From positions 1-34,164 of the IMG/VR virus record IMGVR_UViG_3300025086_000113: 34,164 nt of DNA. One strand, given 5' to 3'. Shown here piece after piece: positions 1 through 7,685 of the stretch (positions within the stretch are counted from its first letter, which is position 1; the number at the start of each line of letters is the position of its first letter). The translations under genes were made by a program, and so were the position numbers. The notes below the pieces were generated by a model. It saw nothing but the letters and a program-made list of their open reading frames with translations, made no database searches and had not been told where the DNA came from. The DNA is from a virus.

Positions 1-399
1 GCAGGACAGACTAGCTTTAGTGGCAGTGATGCCGACAGTAAGGTGTTATCCTATCAGGATAGCCTGTACATGGACGTGTATCAGAATGGTGTGCTACTCA
101 AGCCGGGTACAGACTACACAGCTACGACAGGCACAACAGTCGTGCTGGTCACGGGGGCAAGTCTGAATGACGTAGTTGAGATGATTATCTATGACACATT
201 CTCTGTAGCAAACTCGTACACTAAAGCAGAGGCTGACACACGCTACCCATTCTTAGGCAACGACAGCATCATCCGTACCAATGGGCAGACCATCAGTGCT
301 GACATCACAATCAGTGCGACAACTAACGGTGTATCGGCTGGTCCTATCACACAGGACAATGCCACTGTTACTGTTAACGGATATTGGAGTATCGTATGA
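1..399 (+). CDS. Tail fibre protein, C-terminal part (5'-truncated)
   Basis: The reading frame is open from base 1 to the TGA at 397-399, so the start lies outside the window; a GTG at 43 is internal. The visible ~132 residues are rich in Gly, Thr, Ser, Asp and Asn with alternating hydrophobic positions, and include a YMDVYQNGVLLKPGTDY stretch followed by a KAEADTRYPFLG stretch. Both are typical of the C-terminal, beta-rich regions of marine phage tail fibres. The protein should be part of the host-recognition apparatus. It overlaps the next gene by ATGA, and the next four genes are also fibre-like, so this is the end of a tail-fibre operon. The family call is by resemblance; which fibre it is (T7 gp17-like or another) cannot be decided without the N-terminus. 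Confidence 0.7.
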   Translation, partial: AGQTSFSGSDADSKVLSYQDSLYMDVYQNGVLLKPGTDYTATTGTTVVLVTGASLNDVVEMIIYDTFSVANSYTKAEADTRYPFLGNDSIIRTNGQTISADITISATTNGVSAGPITQDNATVTVNGYWSIV

Positions 400-812
400 C
401 CAGTCAGTTAAATGTAGACACCATCGTAGATAAGGCTGGCTCTGGCGGCTCTAATGTCAAGATGGCTAATACATCTACTTATGTGTCAGATGGTGGAAGT
501 GCTACGCAGAATACTGTGCAGGGGTTGGCGAAGCAATGGGCAAAGTTTACGGTTGCCGCAGCTTTAAGTGATAGCCTTAATACAAGCAGTATTACTGATA
601 CAGCGACAGGAAACTTTGAAGTAAACTTTTCAAATGCAATGAGCAATGCAAACTACGCAGTCACTACTTGCACGTTCACCGTTTATGGTAGGGAAACACA
701 TTGTGATGCCTCATCAACCACCGCTTATGGTTTAGGAACTTGGTATAATCTGTCACGGTCTGAGGATAGCGTAACAGACTGTGGAACAGCAGCACTTGGA
801 GACCTTGCATAA
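396..812 (+). CDS. Small tail-fibre-like protein, paralog 1 of 3
   Basis: 138 residues. The start is the ATG at 396, which overlaps the preceding TGA as ATGA. The protein begins TSQLNVDTIVDKAG and contains VQGLAKQWAKF, then DSLNTSSITDTATGNFEV, and ends ALGDLA. These blocks recur in order in the next two genes. The central block (aromatic, Asp-Ser-Phe/Leu-Asn, Thr-Gly, then an Asn-rich strand) is one I know from many cyanophage and pelagiphage tail proteins, where its biochemical role is not established. It is probably a beta-rich module displayed on the fibre or used as a fibre tip. This copy has four cysteines and is the most divergent of the three. It is translationally coupled to both neighbours. 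Confidence 0.65.
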   Translation: MTSQLNVDTIVDKAGSGGSNVKMANTSTYVSDGGSATQNTVQGLAKQWAKFTVAAALSDSLNTSSITDTATGNFEVNFSNAMSNANYAVTTCTFTVYGRETHCDASSTTAYGLGTWYNLSRSEDSVTDCGTAALGDLA

Positions 813-1201
813 TGGCTAGTATTCTAAAAGTAGATACACTAACAGGTGTAACCACCGCTGGCTCTATTAGCGTTACTGGCGAGGGCAACTCAACCACGAC
901 TAATCTTCAGCAGGGGTTGACGAAAGTATGGGTTCGTTTTAACGGGTCAGGCACTATAGCGGTAGATGATTCTCTTAATGTAGCGAGTTTAACAGACGTG
1001 GGAACTGGAGATTATCAAGTTAATTTTACTAACAACATGGGTAATATTAATTATGCAAACACCTCTAATTCTAATAACGCCCATGCGTTAAACGGCAACC
1101 CTAATGCCGCTGATAATTTACGAGTTGGAACATATAATAGTTCAACTACTCTAGTAGATTCTGCAAGAGTTCACTCTGTTGCACAAGGAGACCTCGCATA
1201 A
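812..1201 (+). CDS. Small tail-fibre-like protein, paralog 2 of 3
   Basis: 129 residues. The start ATG at 812 shares one base with the preceding stop (TAATG). It has the same order of blocks as its neighbours: ASILKVDTLTGV at the N-terminus, QGLTKVWVRFNG, DDSLNVASLTDVGTGDYQVNF, an Asn/Ser-rich strand region, and the terminal AQGDLA. There are no membrane segments and no cysteines. It is likely a stand-alone fibre module or adhesin-like tip exposed on the virion. The duplicates are similar in plan but clearly diverged at the amino acid level, so they are old copies rather than a recent repeat. No enzymatic motif is visible. Confidence 0.65.
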   Translation: MASILKVDTLTGVTTAGSISVTGEGNSTTTNLQQGLTKVWVRFNGSGTIAVDDSLNVASLTDVGTGDYQVNFTNNMGNINYANTSNSNNAHALNGNPNAADNLRVGTYNSSTTLVDSARVHSVAQGDLA

Positions 1202-1581
1202 TGGCAAGCGAACTTAGAGTAAACACATTAAAGGATGCCAGTGGTAATAACAGCGTGGCTCTTAGCACGGTTGCAGAGGGCAGTGCAAAAGCGTGGGTAC
1301 ACTGGAATGGTGAAAGTACAGCAGCCATACGAGACAGTTTTAATTTTGCTAGTTTGTCGGACTCAGGCACAGGTGATTACACCTTCTCATATACCACAAA
1401 TCAGTCGGATACTACATATTGTTCAACTGTAAGCACTTCCAGAGCATCAAATGCACAGGCTTTAATTAGTTCTTCCACAACATTTAACACGGCTAATATA
1501 GACAGTGTTTCTGTGCATGATGAAGGTGTAGCAGAAGATACAGAAAACGGCTGTTTAGCTGTTCACGGAGACCTAGCATGA
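1201..1581 (+). CDS. Small tail-fibre-like protein, paralog 3 of 3
   Basis: 126 residues, starting at 1201 in a TAATG overlap. It begins ASELRVNTLKDASG, continues with GSAKAWVHWNGESTAAIRDS and FASLSDSGTGDYTFSY, and ends AVHGDLA. This version is closest to the form common in marine phage tail genes (an AKAWVNFNGTGT-like motif, from memory). It ends in an ATGA overlap with the 370-residue fibre gene, whose N-terminus also follows a GDLA end. The tandem arrangement suggests co-assembly or alternative use of the three modules. The function is inferred from context only. Confidence 0.65.
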   Translation: MASELRVNTLKDASGNNSVALSTVAEGSAKAWVHWNGESTAAIRDSFNFASLSDSGTGDYTFSYTTNQSDTTYCSTVSTSRASNAQALISSSTTFNTANIDSVSVHDEGVAEDTENGCLAVHGDLA

Positions 1582-2690
1582 GTAAAGCAGCAGAATTAGC
1601 CGCACTGATTGGTTCAGGTCAGGCGCAGGGTGATAAGAATATAGTCATCAACGGTGCAATGCAAGTGGCACAACGAGCCACATCAGTAACTGGTCTTGGT
1701 ACTACTGACACTAGCGGCACATACCATACATTGGATAGATTTATTGTGTATGCTAATAACACTGCTGGTCGGTTTACTATGTCACAATCCACTGTAACTG
1801 ATTTGCCCGGATTTGCTAATGCCTTAAAGTTAGACTGCACCACAGCAGATACGAGCATTGCTGCTGATGAATATATTTTGTTTGGAACTCGTTTTGAAGC
1901 GCAAAATTTACAGTCCCTTAAAAAGGGAACATCAAGTGCGGAGCCTGTAACTATTTCGTTTTATGTAAAAGGTAATGCAAACGCTACATATGTTCTTGAG
2001 ATATTTGATAATGACAACAGTAGGACTATTAACAAAACATTTCCTGTTACTTCTTCTTGGAACAGGGTGTCTATTACTTATCCGGGTGACACTGCTGGTA
2101 GCGGATTAGGCGATGATAATGACATAGGTCTCCAGCTTGTATTTTGGCTTCACGCTGGCAGCAATTCTACTAGCGGTTCTTTACAGACCTCGTGGGGGGC
2201 GTATGACCAGACTAAGAGAGCAGCGGGGATATCTAGCTTTGTTGACAGTACAGATAGAACACTAGAGATAACTGGGTTGCAAATGGAAATTGGAGAAGTA
2301 GCCACGCCTTTTGAGCATGAGGACATAGGAACTACGTTAGAAAAATGCAAAAGGTATTTTGAAAACGTAGAGTTGAACAATTACGTTATATTTGGAAACT
2401 CATATACAACAACTCAATTTGTATTACCACAAATTATTTGGAAAGTAGAGAAAAGAACAGCCCCAACATTAACCTTTCCAACCATAGGAACGTCCTCTGG
2501 CAATGTTGCAATAACTAAAGATGACGGAAACTATGTTACTCAAGGTAGTGTCATTAGGGCATTTATTACAACAACAGGTGCGGCTCCTTATAATAATAAT
2601 GCAGATGGTTACTCAGGTTTAACAGACGATTCTATTTGTTCTTTATATTCAGTTGGAGACTCAACTCTTAAAGTAGATGCGGAGTTATAA
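1578..2690 (+). CDS. Tail fibre / carbohydrate-binding-like virion protein
   Basis: 370 residues, ATG at 1578 overlapping the previous stop. After a short helix (SKAAELAALIGSG) comes NIVINGAMQVAQRATS, a block that opens many marine phage fibre proteins. A jelly-roll-like middle follows: a LDRF block near residue 50, VTISFYVKGNANATY near residue 125, a paired-strand region to about residue 230 and EITGLQMEIGEVATPFEHE near residue 235. That last block, followed by TTLEKCKRYFENV, is a common motif in phage fibre and carbohydrate-binding modules. The rest is beta-rich and ends KVDAEL. The likely role is receptor recognition at the host surface. The family resemblance is from memory; no catalytic residues for a depolymerase are evident. 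Confidence 0.7.
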   Translation: MSKAAELAALIGSGQAQGDKNIVINGAMQVAQRATSVTGLGTTDTSGTYHTLDRFIVYANNTAGRFTMSQSTVTDLPGFANALKLDCTTADTSIAADEYILFGTRFEAQNLQSLKKGTSSAEPVTISFYVKGNANATYVLEIFDNDNSRTINKTFPVTSSWNRVSITYPGDTAGSGLGDDNDIGLQLVFWLHAGSNSTSGSLQTSWGAYDQTKRAAGISSFVDSTDRTLEITGLQMEIGEVATPFEHEDIGTTLEKCKRYFENVELNNYVIFGNSYTTTQFVLPQIIWKVEKRTAPTLTFPTIGTSSGNVAITKDDGNYVTQGSVIRAFITTTGAAPYNNNADGYSGLTDDSICSLYSVGDSTLKVDAEL

Positions 2691-2873
2691 ATGATTATTG
2701 AAAACGCAAAGTGGTCAAAAGGACCACCACCGCAAGCGGATGTAATAGTTGGTTTTCTTGCAACTATTGATGGTCAAAAAATGGTTGTTCCAAAAGTAGT
2801 TGGTAATGCACATTATGACGAGGCCATGCGTCAAGTAGCGGCTGGCACTCTAACCATAGCAGATGCTGACTGA
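2691..2873 (+). CDS. Conserved-looking small protein, unknown function
   Basis: 60 residues, with the start directly abutting the preceding TAA. Soluble, no cysteines, no membrane segment. Its composition (an N-terminal strand-like IIENAKWSKG, then VIVGFLATIDGQKMVVPKVVGNAHY and a short helix) suggests a small alpha/beta fold. The one-base overlap with the next gene (TGATG) places it in the tail operon, so a tail accessory or chaperone role is possible. I do not recognise the family. Coding is supported by the tight packing on both sides. Confidence 0.55.
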   Translation: MIIENAKWSKGPPPQADVIVGFLATIDGQKMVVPKVVGNAHYDEAMRQVAAGTLTIADAD

Positions 2874-3094
2874 TGGATATGGTACACATCATAGATACCT
2901 TAATCGGTATAGTCGTGATGGGCGGTGCGTGGTATCTTGGCGGTATGGCTAAAGAGATAAAGCGTATAGATATATTAATGAATAGAACACGTGAAGAGTA
3001 TGTAACACGTAATGAAGTACGAGAAGACATGAGCCGTGTTATGGAAGCATTACATCGTGTAGAAGATAAACTTGATAGGGCATTAAATAAATGA
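2873..3094 (+). CDS. Small membrane protein with coiled coil (holin- or spanin-like candidate)
   Basis: 73 residues. One hydrophobic helix near residues 5-24 (IIDTLIGIVVMGGAWYLGG) is followed by a charged helix with heptad-like spacing (EIKRIDILMNRTREE, then MSRVMEALHRVEDKLDRAL). This single-anchor plus coiled-coil plan is common for small proteins next to phage tail and lysis genes. It could be a class III-like holin, a spanin component or a membrane-anchored tail accessory; the sequence alone cannot choose. No lysozyme or endolysin is adjacent, which weakens a lysis call. The start is ATG 2873 (overlapping TGA); ATG 2879 is also in frame. Confidence 0.5.
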   Translation: MDMVHIIDTLIGIVVMGGAWYLGGMAKEIKRIDILMNRTREEYVTRNEVREDMSRVMEALHRVEDKLDRALNK

Positions 3095-5085
3095 TGCAGT
3101 TTAAAGCATTTAAACCAGAAGCCATGAATAAGATAGCAAAGTCTATGGGCTATCAGGGTGACATGGGGCAGTTCCAGCAGTATATTGAACAAGACCCTGC
3201 ACGACAGCAGCAAATGAATATGTATACTAATGCTGCTAAGATGATGGCACGTGGTGGTATGGTTAAGAAGATGGCAGTTGGTGGCACAACGACTAATCCT
3301 GCAGGTACACAAGCAGGTACACCAACAATTACAGCAGCCTCTACTCCAACACAAGTACAAGCTACCGATTCTTCTGGTAAGCCCGTAGTAGATAGTTCAG
3401 GTAATCCTGTAATGAAGACACAGGTTCCCGGCATAGCAAACTTTGCAGTACAACAAACATATACTCCGGGTGTTCCTGTAGGTGGTACGACTATAGCCGC
3501 TGCTACACAGACTGATCCAAGACAGAATATTGCACAGGGTACAGGCTCACTTACTGGACAGGTTGCTGTACCGACAGCACAAGCGGCCACTGCACAATCG
3601 CAGCAGGTTACAGCACAACAAGCTAATACTTTACAAGCCCAGCAAGCAGCACCTGCTATTAACACAGCAATACAATCTACAACTGCAGCACAGACCAATC
3701 CTCAAGACCCTCGTGCGCAGGTTACTGCTGCCCAACAAGTTGCATCTTCTGTCGGTAATCTGCAAGCTGCTCAAGGTAATGCTACCCTAATAAATAATCC
3801 TGTACAAAGACAAATTCAGTCAGGAGAACTTATCAGTAGTACAGGTGTTAACGCTGCTGTAGCGTCACAGACAGCGGCACAAACACAAGCTGCAGCGGCC
3901 TCTGCAAATCCAAGTCAACAGGCTATGGTGCAAAATCAGTTAGATGGTTTAATGCAACAGTTTGTTGGTGGTGCTACACCAGCATGGGCTGCTGGTGCTA
4001 TCCGTAATGCTAATGCAGCAATGGCCGCACGTGGTCTAGGTGCATCTTCTCTTGCTGGTCAGGCTATTGTACAGGCAGCTATGGAAAGTGCGTTGCCAAT
4101 AGCACAGGCAGATGCAAAAACTGTAGCTGGTTTTGAGGCACAGAATTTATCTAATAGGCAACAAGCTGCTATGCTTGCTGCTGAACAACGTGCTAAGTTT
4201 ATGGGTCAAGATTTTGACCAAGCATTTCAAATGCGTGTTATGAATGCTGCTAAGATTAGTGATGTAGCTAATCAAAACTTTAATGCAGATCAACAGATTG
4301 CTTTAGAGAATAGTCGCATTGCCAATACTATGAATTTAAATAACCTGTCTAATCGTCAGGCTTTGGTAATGGCTGATGCTGCTGCTTTAGCACAGCTAGA
4401 TTCACAGAACTTAAATAACAGACAGCAAGCTGCTGTAACAAATGCACAGAGTTTTCTGCAGGTTGATATGGCTAACTTGTCTAATCAACAGCAAACAGAT
4501 TTATTTACAGCACAACAACGGATACAATCTTTATTTACAGATCAAGCTGCAGAAAATGCGGCACGACAGTTTAATGCTTCATCTCAAAATCAAGTTGACC
4601 AGTTCTTTTCTAACTTGGGTCAGCAAGCATCACAGTTTAATGCTACACAGCAGAACGCACAGTCACAATTTAATTCAGGTCAGGCTAATACACTTAATCG
4701 TTTTAATGCTGAACTAAATAATCAACGAGACCAGTTTAATGCACAGAACCAATTAGTGATAGCACAGAATAATGCACAGTGGCGTAGGCAAATAGCCACT
4801 GCCGATACTGCTGCTGTTAATAGGGCTAACGAACTAAATGCTGCTTCCATATTGGACATGAGTAAAACATCTTACGATAATCTGTGGAACTATTATGCTG
4901 ACACAATGGAGTGGGCATGGACATCTGCAGAGAACAATGCCGAAAGACTAGCACAAATGGCTATGGCAGAATTAGATGCTAAAGTTAGAACAGACTTAGG
5001 TAAGTTAGAAGTTGACGCTGAAGATAGTAGAGCAATCGGTGGATTTATTACAGATATGTTTATGAGTCCGTTTAAATTATTTTAG
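3091..5085 (+). CDS. Large Gln/Ala/Asn-rich virion protein (internal/ejection protein candidate)
   Basis: 664 residues, ATGATG start overlapping the previous stop. The N-terminal 60 residues are helical, then a basic Gly/Met motif MMARGGMVKKMAVGG appears near residues 51-65. A long low-complexity Thr/Gln/Ala segment follows (about 70-270). From about 330 to 590 there are degenerate repeats of a helical unit with NLSNRQQA-like and QFNA-like cores, which should form long amphipathic helices. The C-terminus (AIGGFITDMFMSPFKLF) is hydrophobic. Long helical Gln-rich proteins between fibre genes and very large virion proteins are typical of podovirus internal or ejection proteins. The basic Gly/Met motif recurs in two proteins encoded near the right end of the window. 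Confidence 0.6.
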   Translation: MMQFKAFKPEAMNKIAKSMGYQGDMGQFQQYIEQDPARQQQMNMYTNAAKMMARGGMVKKMAVGGTTTNPAGTQAGTPTITAASTPTQVQATDSSGKPVVDSSGNPVMKTQVPGIANFAVQQTYTPGVPVGGTTIAAATQTDPRQNIAQGTGSLTGQVAVPTAQAATAQSQQVTAQQANTLQAQQAAPAINTAIQSTTAAQTNPQDPRAQVTAAQQVASSVGNLQAAQGNATLINNPVQRQIQSGELISSTGVNAAVASQTAAQTQAAAASANPSQQAMVQNQLDGLMQQFVGGATPAWAAGAIRNANAAMAARGLGASSLAGQAIVQAAMESALPIAQADAKTVAGFEAQNLSNRQQAAMLAAEQRAKFMGQDFDQAFQMRVMNAAKISDVANQNFNADQQIALENSRIANTMNLNNLSNRQALVMADAAALAQLDSQNLNNRQQAAVTNAQSFLQVDMANLSNQQQTDLFTAQQRIQSLFTDQAAENAARQFNASSQNQVDQFFSNLGQQASQFNATQQNAQSQFNSGQANTLNRFNAELNNQRDQFNAQNQLVIAQNNAQWRRQIATADTAAVNRANELNAASILDMSKTSYDNLWNYYADTMEWAWTSAENNAERLAQMAMAELDAKVRTDLGKLEVDAEDSRAIGGFITDMFMSPFKLF

Positions 5086-5095
5086 AGAGACATAA

Positions 5096-5314
5096 ATGAG
5101 TTTTGAAAGACAGCCAGCAAGACTAGCTATTATAAATCTTAGGCAAGAATTAGATAGGATGATAAATGAACCTGCGCAAGAAAAGCCCAGAAGTTCTGGC
5201 TTACTATCGCCTAACAAAATGATGACAGAAAAAACAAGTAAATCTGATGAAGAGTCTCAGCGTGTGCTTAACTATATGAAACAGATTAGAGAGAGCATGA
5301 CCAATGGCGTTTAG
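5096..5314 (+). CDS. Small charged protein, unknown
   Basis: 72 residues, beginning with ATG 11 bases after the preceding stop and overlapping the next gene by 11 bases. It is predicted helical at both ends (ARLAIINLRQELDRMI, then SDEESQRVLNYMKQIRESM) with a polar Pro/Ser linker in between. No cysteines or membrane segments. It lies between two virion protein genes, so it is probably a minor virion or assembly protein. Family not recognised. Confidence 0.5.
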   Translation: MSFERQPARLAIINLRQELDRMINEPAQEKPRSSGLLSPNKMMTEKTSKSDEESQRVLNYMKQIRESMTNGV

Positions 5315-5810
5315 GCGTATGCAAAATTTTGATGCACCTGTTCCGGGTATGGCAATGACGCACGAGTTAGGTGCTAGACCTTGGCAGCAACCTGCTCAAT
5401 ACACTACTATTGAAGAGGCTGTGTCTTATTATATTCCCCGTTTGTCCAGTAAAAACTTTGTTGGCAGATTGTTAGATATTTTAGAGACAGGGGTTCCTAT
5501 AACTTCTTTGGCAGAAACAATTACCTTGGGTGGGGTAATGCAAGGAGTACATAGTATTGACTTAGCTGTATTAGTTAATCCAATATTAGTAGAGTATATG
5601 GAAGGTGTAGCAAAACAAGCAGAAATAGACTACACACTTGGTGATACTGATGATTACGAAAAAGAACCAGATGATTTTATTTTAGGTGAGGCTTTAAGAA
5701 AATTAAAAGAAGACCCTATGATTGAAGAAGATGATGAACCTGTAGCTGAAGAAGAAGTTGCAATGCCAAAGGAAGAGCCAATGGGTTTAATGGCTCGTAG
5801 GAGAATATAA
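5304..5810 (+). CDS. Conserved marine phage virion-associated protein
   Basis: 168 residues. The N-terminal block AFRRMQNFDAPVPGMAMTHE followed by ARPWQQPAQYTTIEEAVSYY is one I recall in many marine T4-like and T7-like phages, where it is annotated as a hypothetical or virion structural protein. The middle (LLDILETGVPITSLAETITLG, then VMQGVHSIDLAVLVNPILVEYM) is predicted mostly helical. The C-terminal third is strongly acidic (runs of E and D near residues 140-158) and ends basic (LMARRRI). No enzymatic motif is visible. It overlaps the preceding gene by 11 bases and is separated from the next by one base, so it is co-translated with the internal virion proteins. Confidence 0.6.
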   Translation: MAFRRMQNFDAPVPGMAMTHELGARPWQQPAQYTTIEEAVSYYIPRLSSKNFVGRLLDILETGVPITSLAETITLGGVMQGVHSIDLAVLVNPILVEYMEGVAKQAEIDYTLGDTDDYEKEPDDFILGEALRKLKEDPMIEEDDEPVAEEEVAMPKEEPMGLMARRRI

Positions 5811-5811
5811 C

Positions 5812-7683
5812 ATGATACGTTTAGGTTCAGCATTAGGTGGTGCAGCTAAAAGAGGTTCGGAAAGACTTAAAACTCTTGAAGAGGACGCTAAGAAATTAAT
5901 TACAACTGAAGCAGCCCGTGTGGGTCAAGAATTATCGGCTAATCGTAAGGCTAGAACAAAAGCTAAATTGGACTACGGCATGGCTGCTAGAAAGTTAAGA
6001 CGGTTTGGTTTGGAGGATGCTCAGATTGAGGCCGTTCTAGCTGGTGGTTTAGAAGGTGCAGACTTACTAGCAAAGAGTGTTTCTAATGCTCAAACTAGAG
6101 CAGAGTTAGCTGGACAAAAATTTGATGATGTTGCTAGGACAAATGCAATTTCTGCTTTGTTGCCTGTAGTTCAAAAGGATGTGGCTGGACGTGGTATAGA
6201 CGATCAGGCTATAGCGTTTGCTAACTTGCAAGTTCCGCAGATGGGTGGCTTTGACCAAGGACTATCACAGGTAACTAAGGCTATCTCTGCAATGTCTCCT
6301 GCTGGATTGAAAGATAGCAGCTTTATTAGGGATCAGCTAACAGCACAGACAACTGCACTAGGTGGTGGCGGTGTACAAGATGATGCGTTTACAGGGCAAG
6401 CGTTTGGTACACAAACAGGATTTGGTTTTACACCTGATGTAACCGACATGGATGCTATTCTAAAAGCACAAGCACTACAGGCGCAAACAGCATTAACAAC
6501 GGCACAAACAGAAACAGAAGTTCAAACTCTTCCTGTAGTTTTAGAAGAGAAGAGAGCAGCTATTAGTGCGACACTATCACAATCAGGACTAACGCAAGCT
6601 AGGACAGAAGAAATCTTAGGCATGTTACCTCTTAACATGATGAAAACATCAGCAGATGTAAAGTTAATCGGAAAGAACATAGAAAAAGTAGATGCTACGA
6701 TGGCACAGATGGGTGTAGAAAATGACCAGATTCGTGCTAATACAGCCTTACTATCTCAAAGACTTACTAAACTTGCAGTAGAAACTAACATACTAAATGA
6801 GTATGGCGATCAAGAAATGGAAGCTAAAATTCTGCAGATGAATACTTCTTCTGGTCTTAATGCCATCCGTCAAGAGACACTGGAAGAGCAGTTGCCATTT
6901 GTAGGTGATAAAGCAAAAGCAGACGTTGATCGTATTACTGCTGCCATAGGAACTGAAGAACTAACTCAAGAGAAGTTACAAGCAGACCTTGATATTCTTA
7001 ATACTTATGGCGCACAAGAAAAAGAAGCAGCGTTAGCTTTAATAGAGTCTAGGATTTTAAAGAACGGTAGCTACGCTGACCTTGAGGCATTTCAGGTATC
7101 CATGCTTGCAGAGAACAAGAGACTGGAAGATAGGCTTAATGAGACAGAGGATGATGTAGAGAGAGATAATATTCAACGACAGATTCAAGCGAACAATGAT
7201 CGCATTGGCTCATCATCCCTTGCTTTATCTGATACAGAGGGCTTTGAAGAATTGTTGAATAAAGGTGCAGCACCTACTGTGTTTAATCACATACTTAAAC
7301 AAAGCCTACAGGGTCAGGACGTTAAGCAAGAGTTTACATCCTTACAACAAGTTCTTGGAAATATAGAAGACGGTGCAAGACCACAATATTTCGCAGGACT
7401 TATCCGTGCTGTTGGAGAATTTGAAAGCGTTTATGGAAATGACAAACAGGGTGCAAAGTTTGTAAACGCAAAACGAAATAACATAAATAATATGTTAGCA
7501 GATTACGCCAGAAGAGCAGGAGAAGATGGTAGTGGTTTAAATGCAGGAGAAATAGATAACGCAGGAACGCCAGTAACACAAGGGGTAACTCTTTCAGAAG
7601 GGTCTGTTGGTTACATTCCAAATGCTGCAGGTGGAAGAGACTACATGATATATACGGGTAATACATTTATCCGGGTGGATTAG
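5812..7683 (+). CDS. Large alpha-helical virion protein (internal/ejection protein candidate)
   Basis: 623 residues, almost entirely predicted helix. The N-terminus (IRLGSALGGAAKRGSERLK) is basic and amphipathic. From about residue 200 to 480 there are long runs with coiled-coil character, rich in Gln, Glu, Ala and Leu, including QTALTTAQTETEVQTLP. Degenerate repeats pair a helix with a phrase such as ILNEYGDQEMEAKILQM near residue 325 and ILNTYGAQEKEAALALI near residue 395. The last ~60 residues are Gly/Thr-rich, suggesting a small beta domain. Size, composition and position between two other large virion genes fit an internal core protein ejected with the DNA, as for T7 gp14-16. The analogy is inferred, not shown by a conserved motif. 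Confidence 0.6.
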   Translation: MIRLGSALGGAAKRGSERLKTLEEDAKKLITTEAARVGQELSANRKARTKAKLDYGMAARKLRRFGLEDAQIEAVLAGGLEGADLLAKSVSNAQTRAELAGQKFDDVARTNAISALLPVVQKDVAGRGIDDQAIAFANLQVPQMGGFDQGLSQVTKAISAMSPAGLKDSSFIRDQLTAQTTALGGGGVQDDAFTGQAFGTQTGFGFTPDVTDMDAILKAQALQAQTALTTAQTETEVQTLPVVLEEKRAAISATLSQSGLTQARTEEILGMLPLNMMKTSADVKLIGKNIEKVDATMAQMGVENDQIRANTALLSQRLTKLAVETNILNEYGDQEMEAKILQMNTSSGLNAIRQETLEEQLPFVGDKAKADVDRITAAIGTEELTQEKLQADLDILNTYGAQEKEAALALIESRILKNGSYADLEAFQVSMLAENKRLEDRLNETEDDVERDNIQRQIQANNDRIGSSSLALSDTEGFEELLNKGAAPTVFNHILKQSLQGQDVKQEFTSLQQVLGNIEDGARPQYFAGLIRAVGEFESVYGNDKQGAKFVNAKRNNINNMLADYARRAGEDGSGLNAGEIDNAGTPVTQGVTLSEGSVGYIPNAAGGRDYMIYTGNTFIRVD

Positions 7684-7685
7684 CA

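Noticed and set aside
2764-3360. 198-codon leftward frame opposite the tail operon
   Set aside because: It runs antisense to three well-packed genes, has a His/Cys/Leu/Ser-rich composition typical of antisense frames, and lacks a start site.
3153-3698. 181-codon leftward frame opposite the 664-residue virion gene
   Set aside because: It is a mirror of the Gln/Thr/Ala-rich low-complexity codons on the other strand and is Cys/Val/Ala-rich for that reason.
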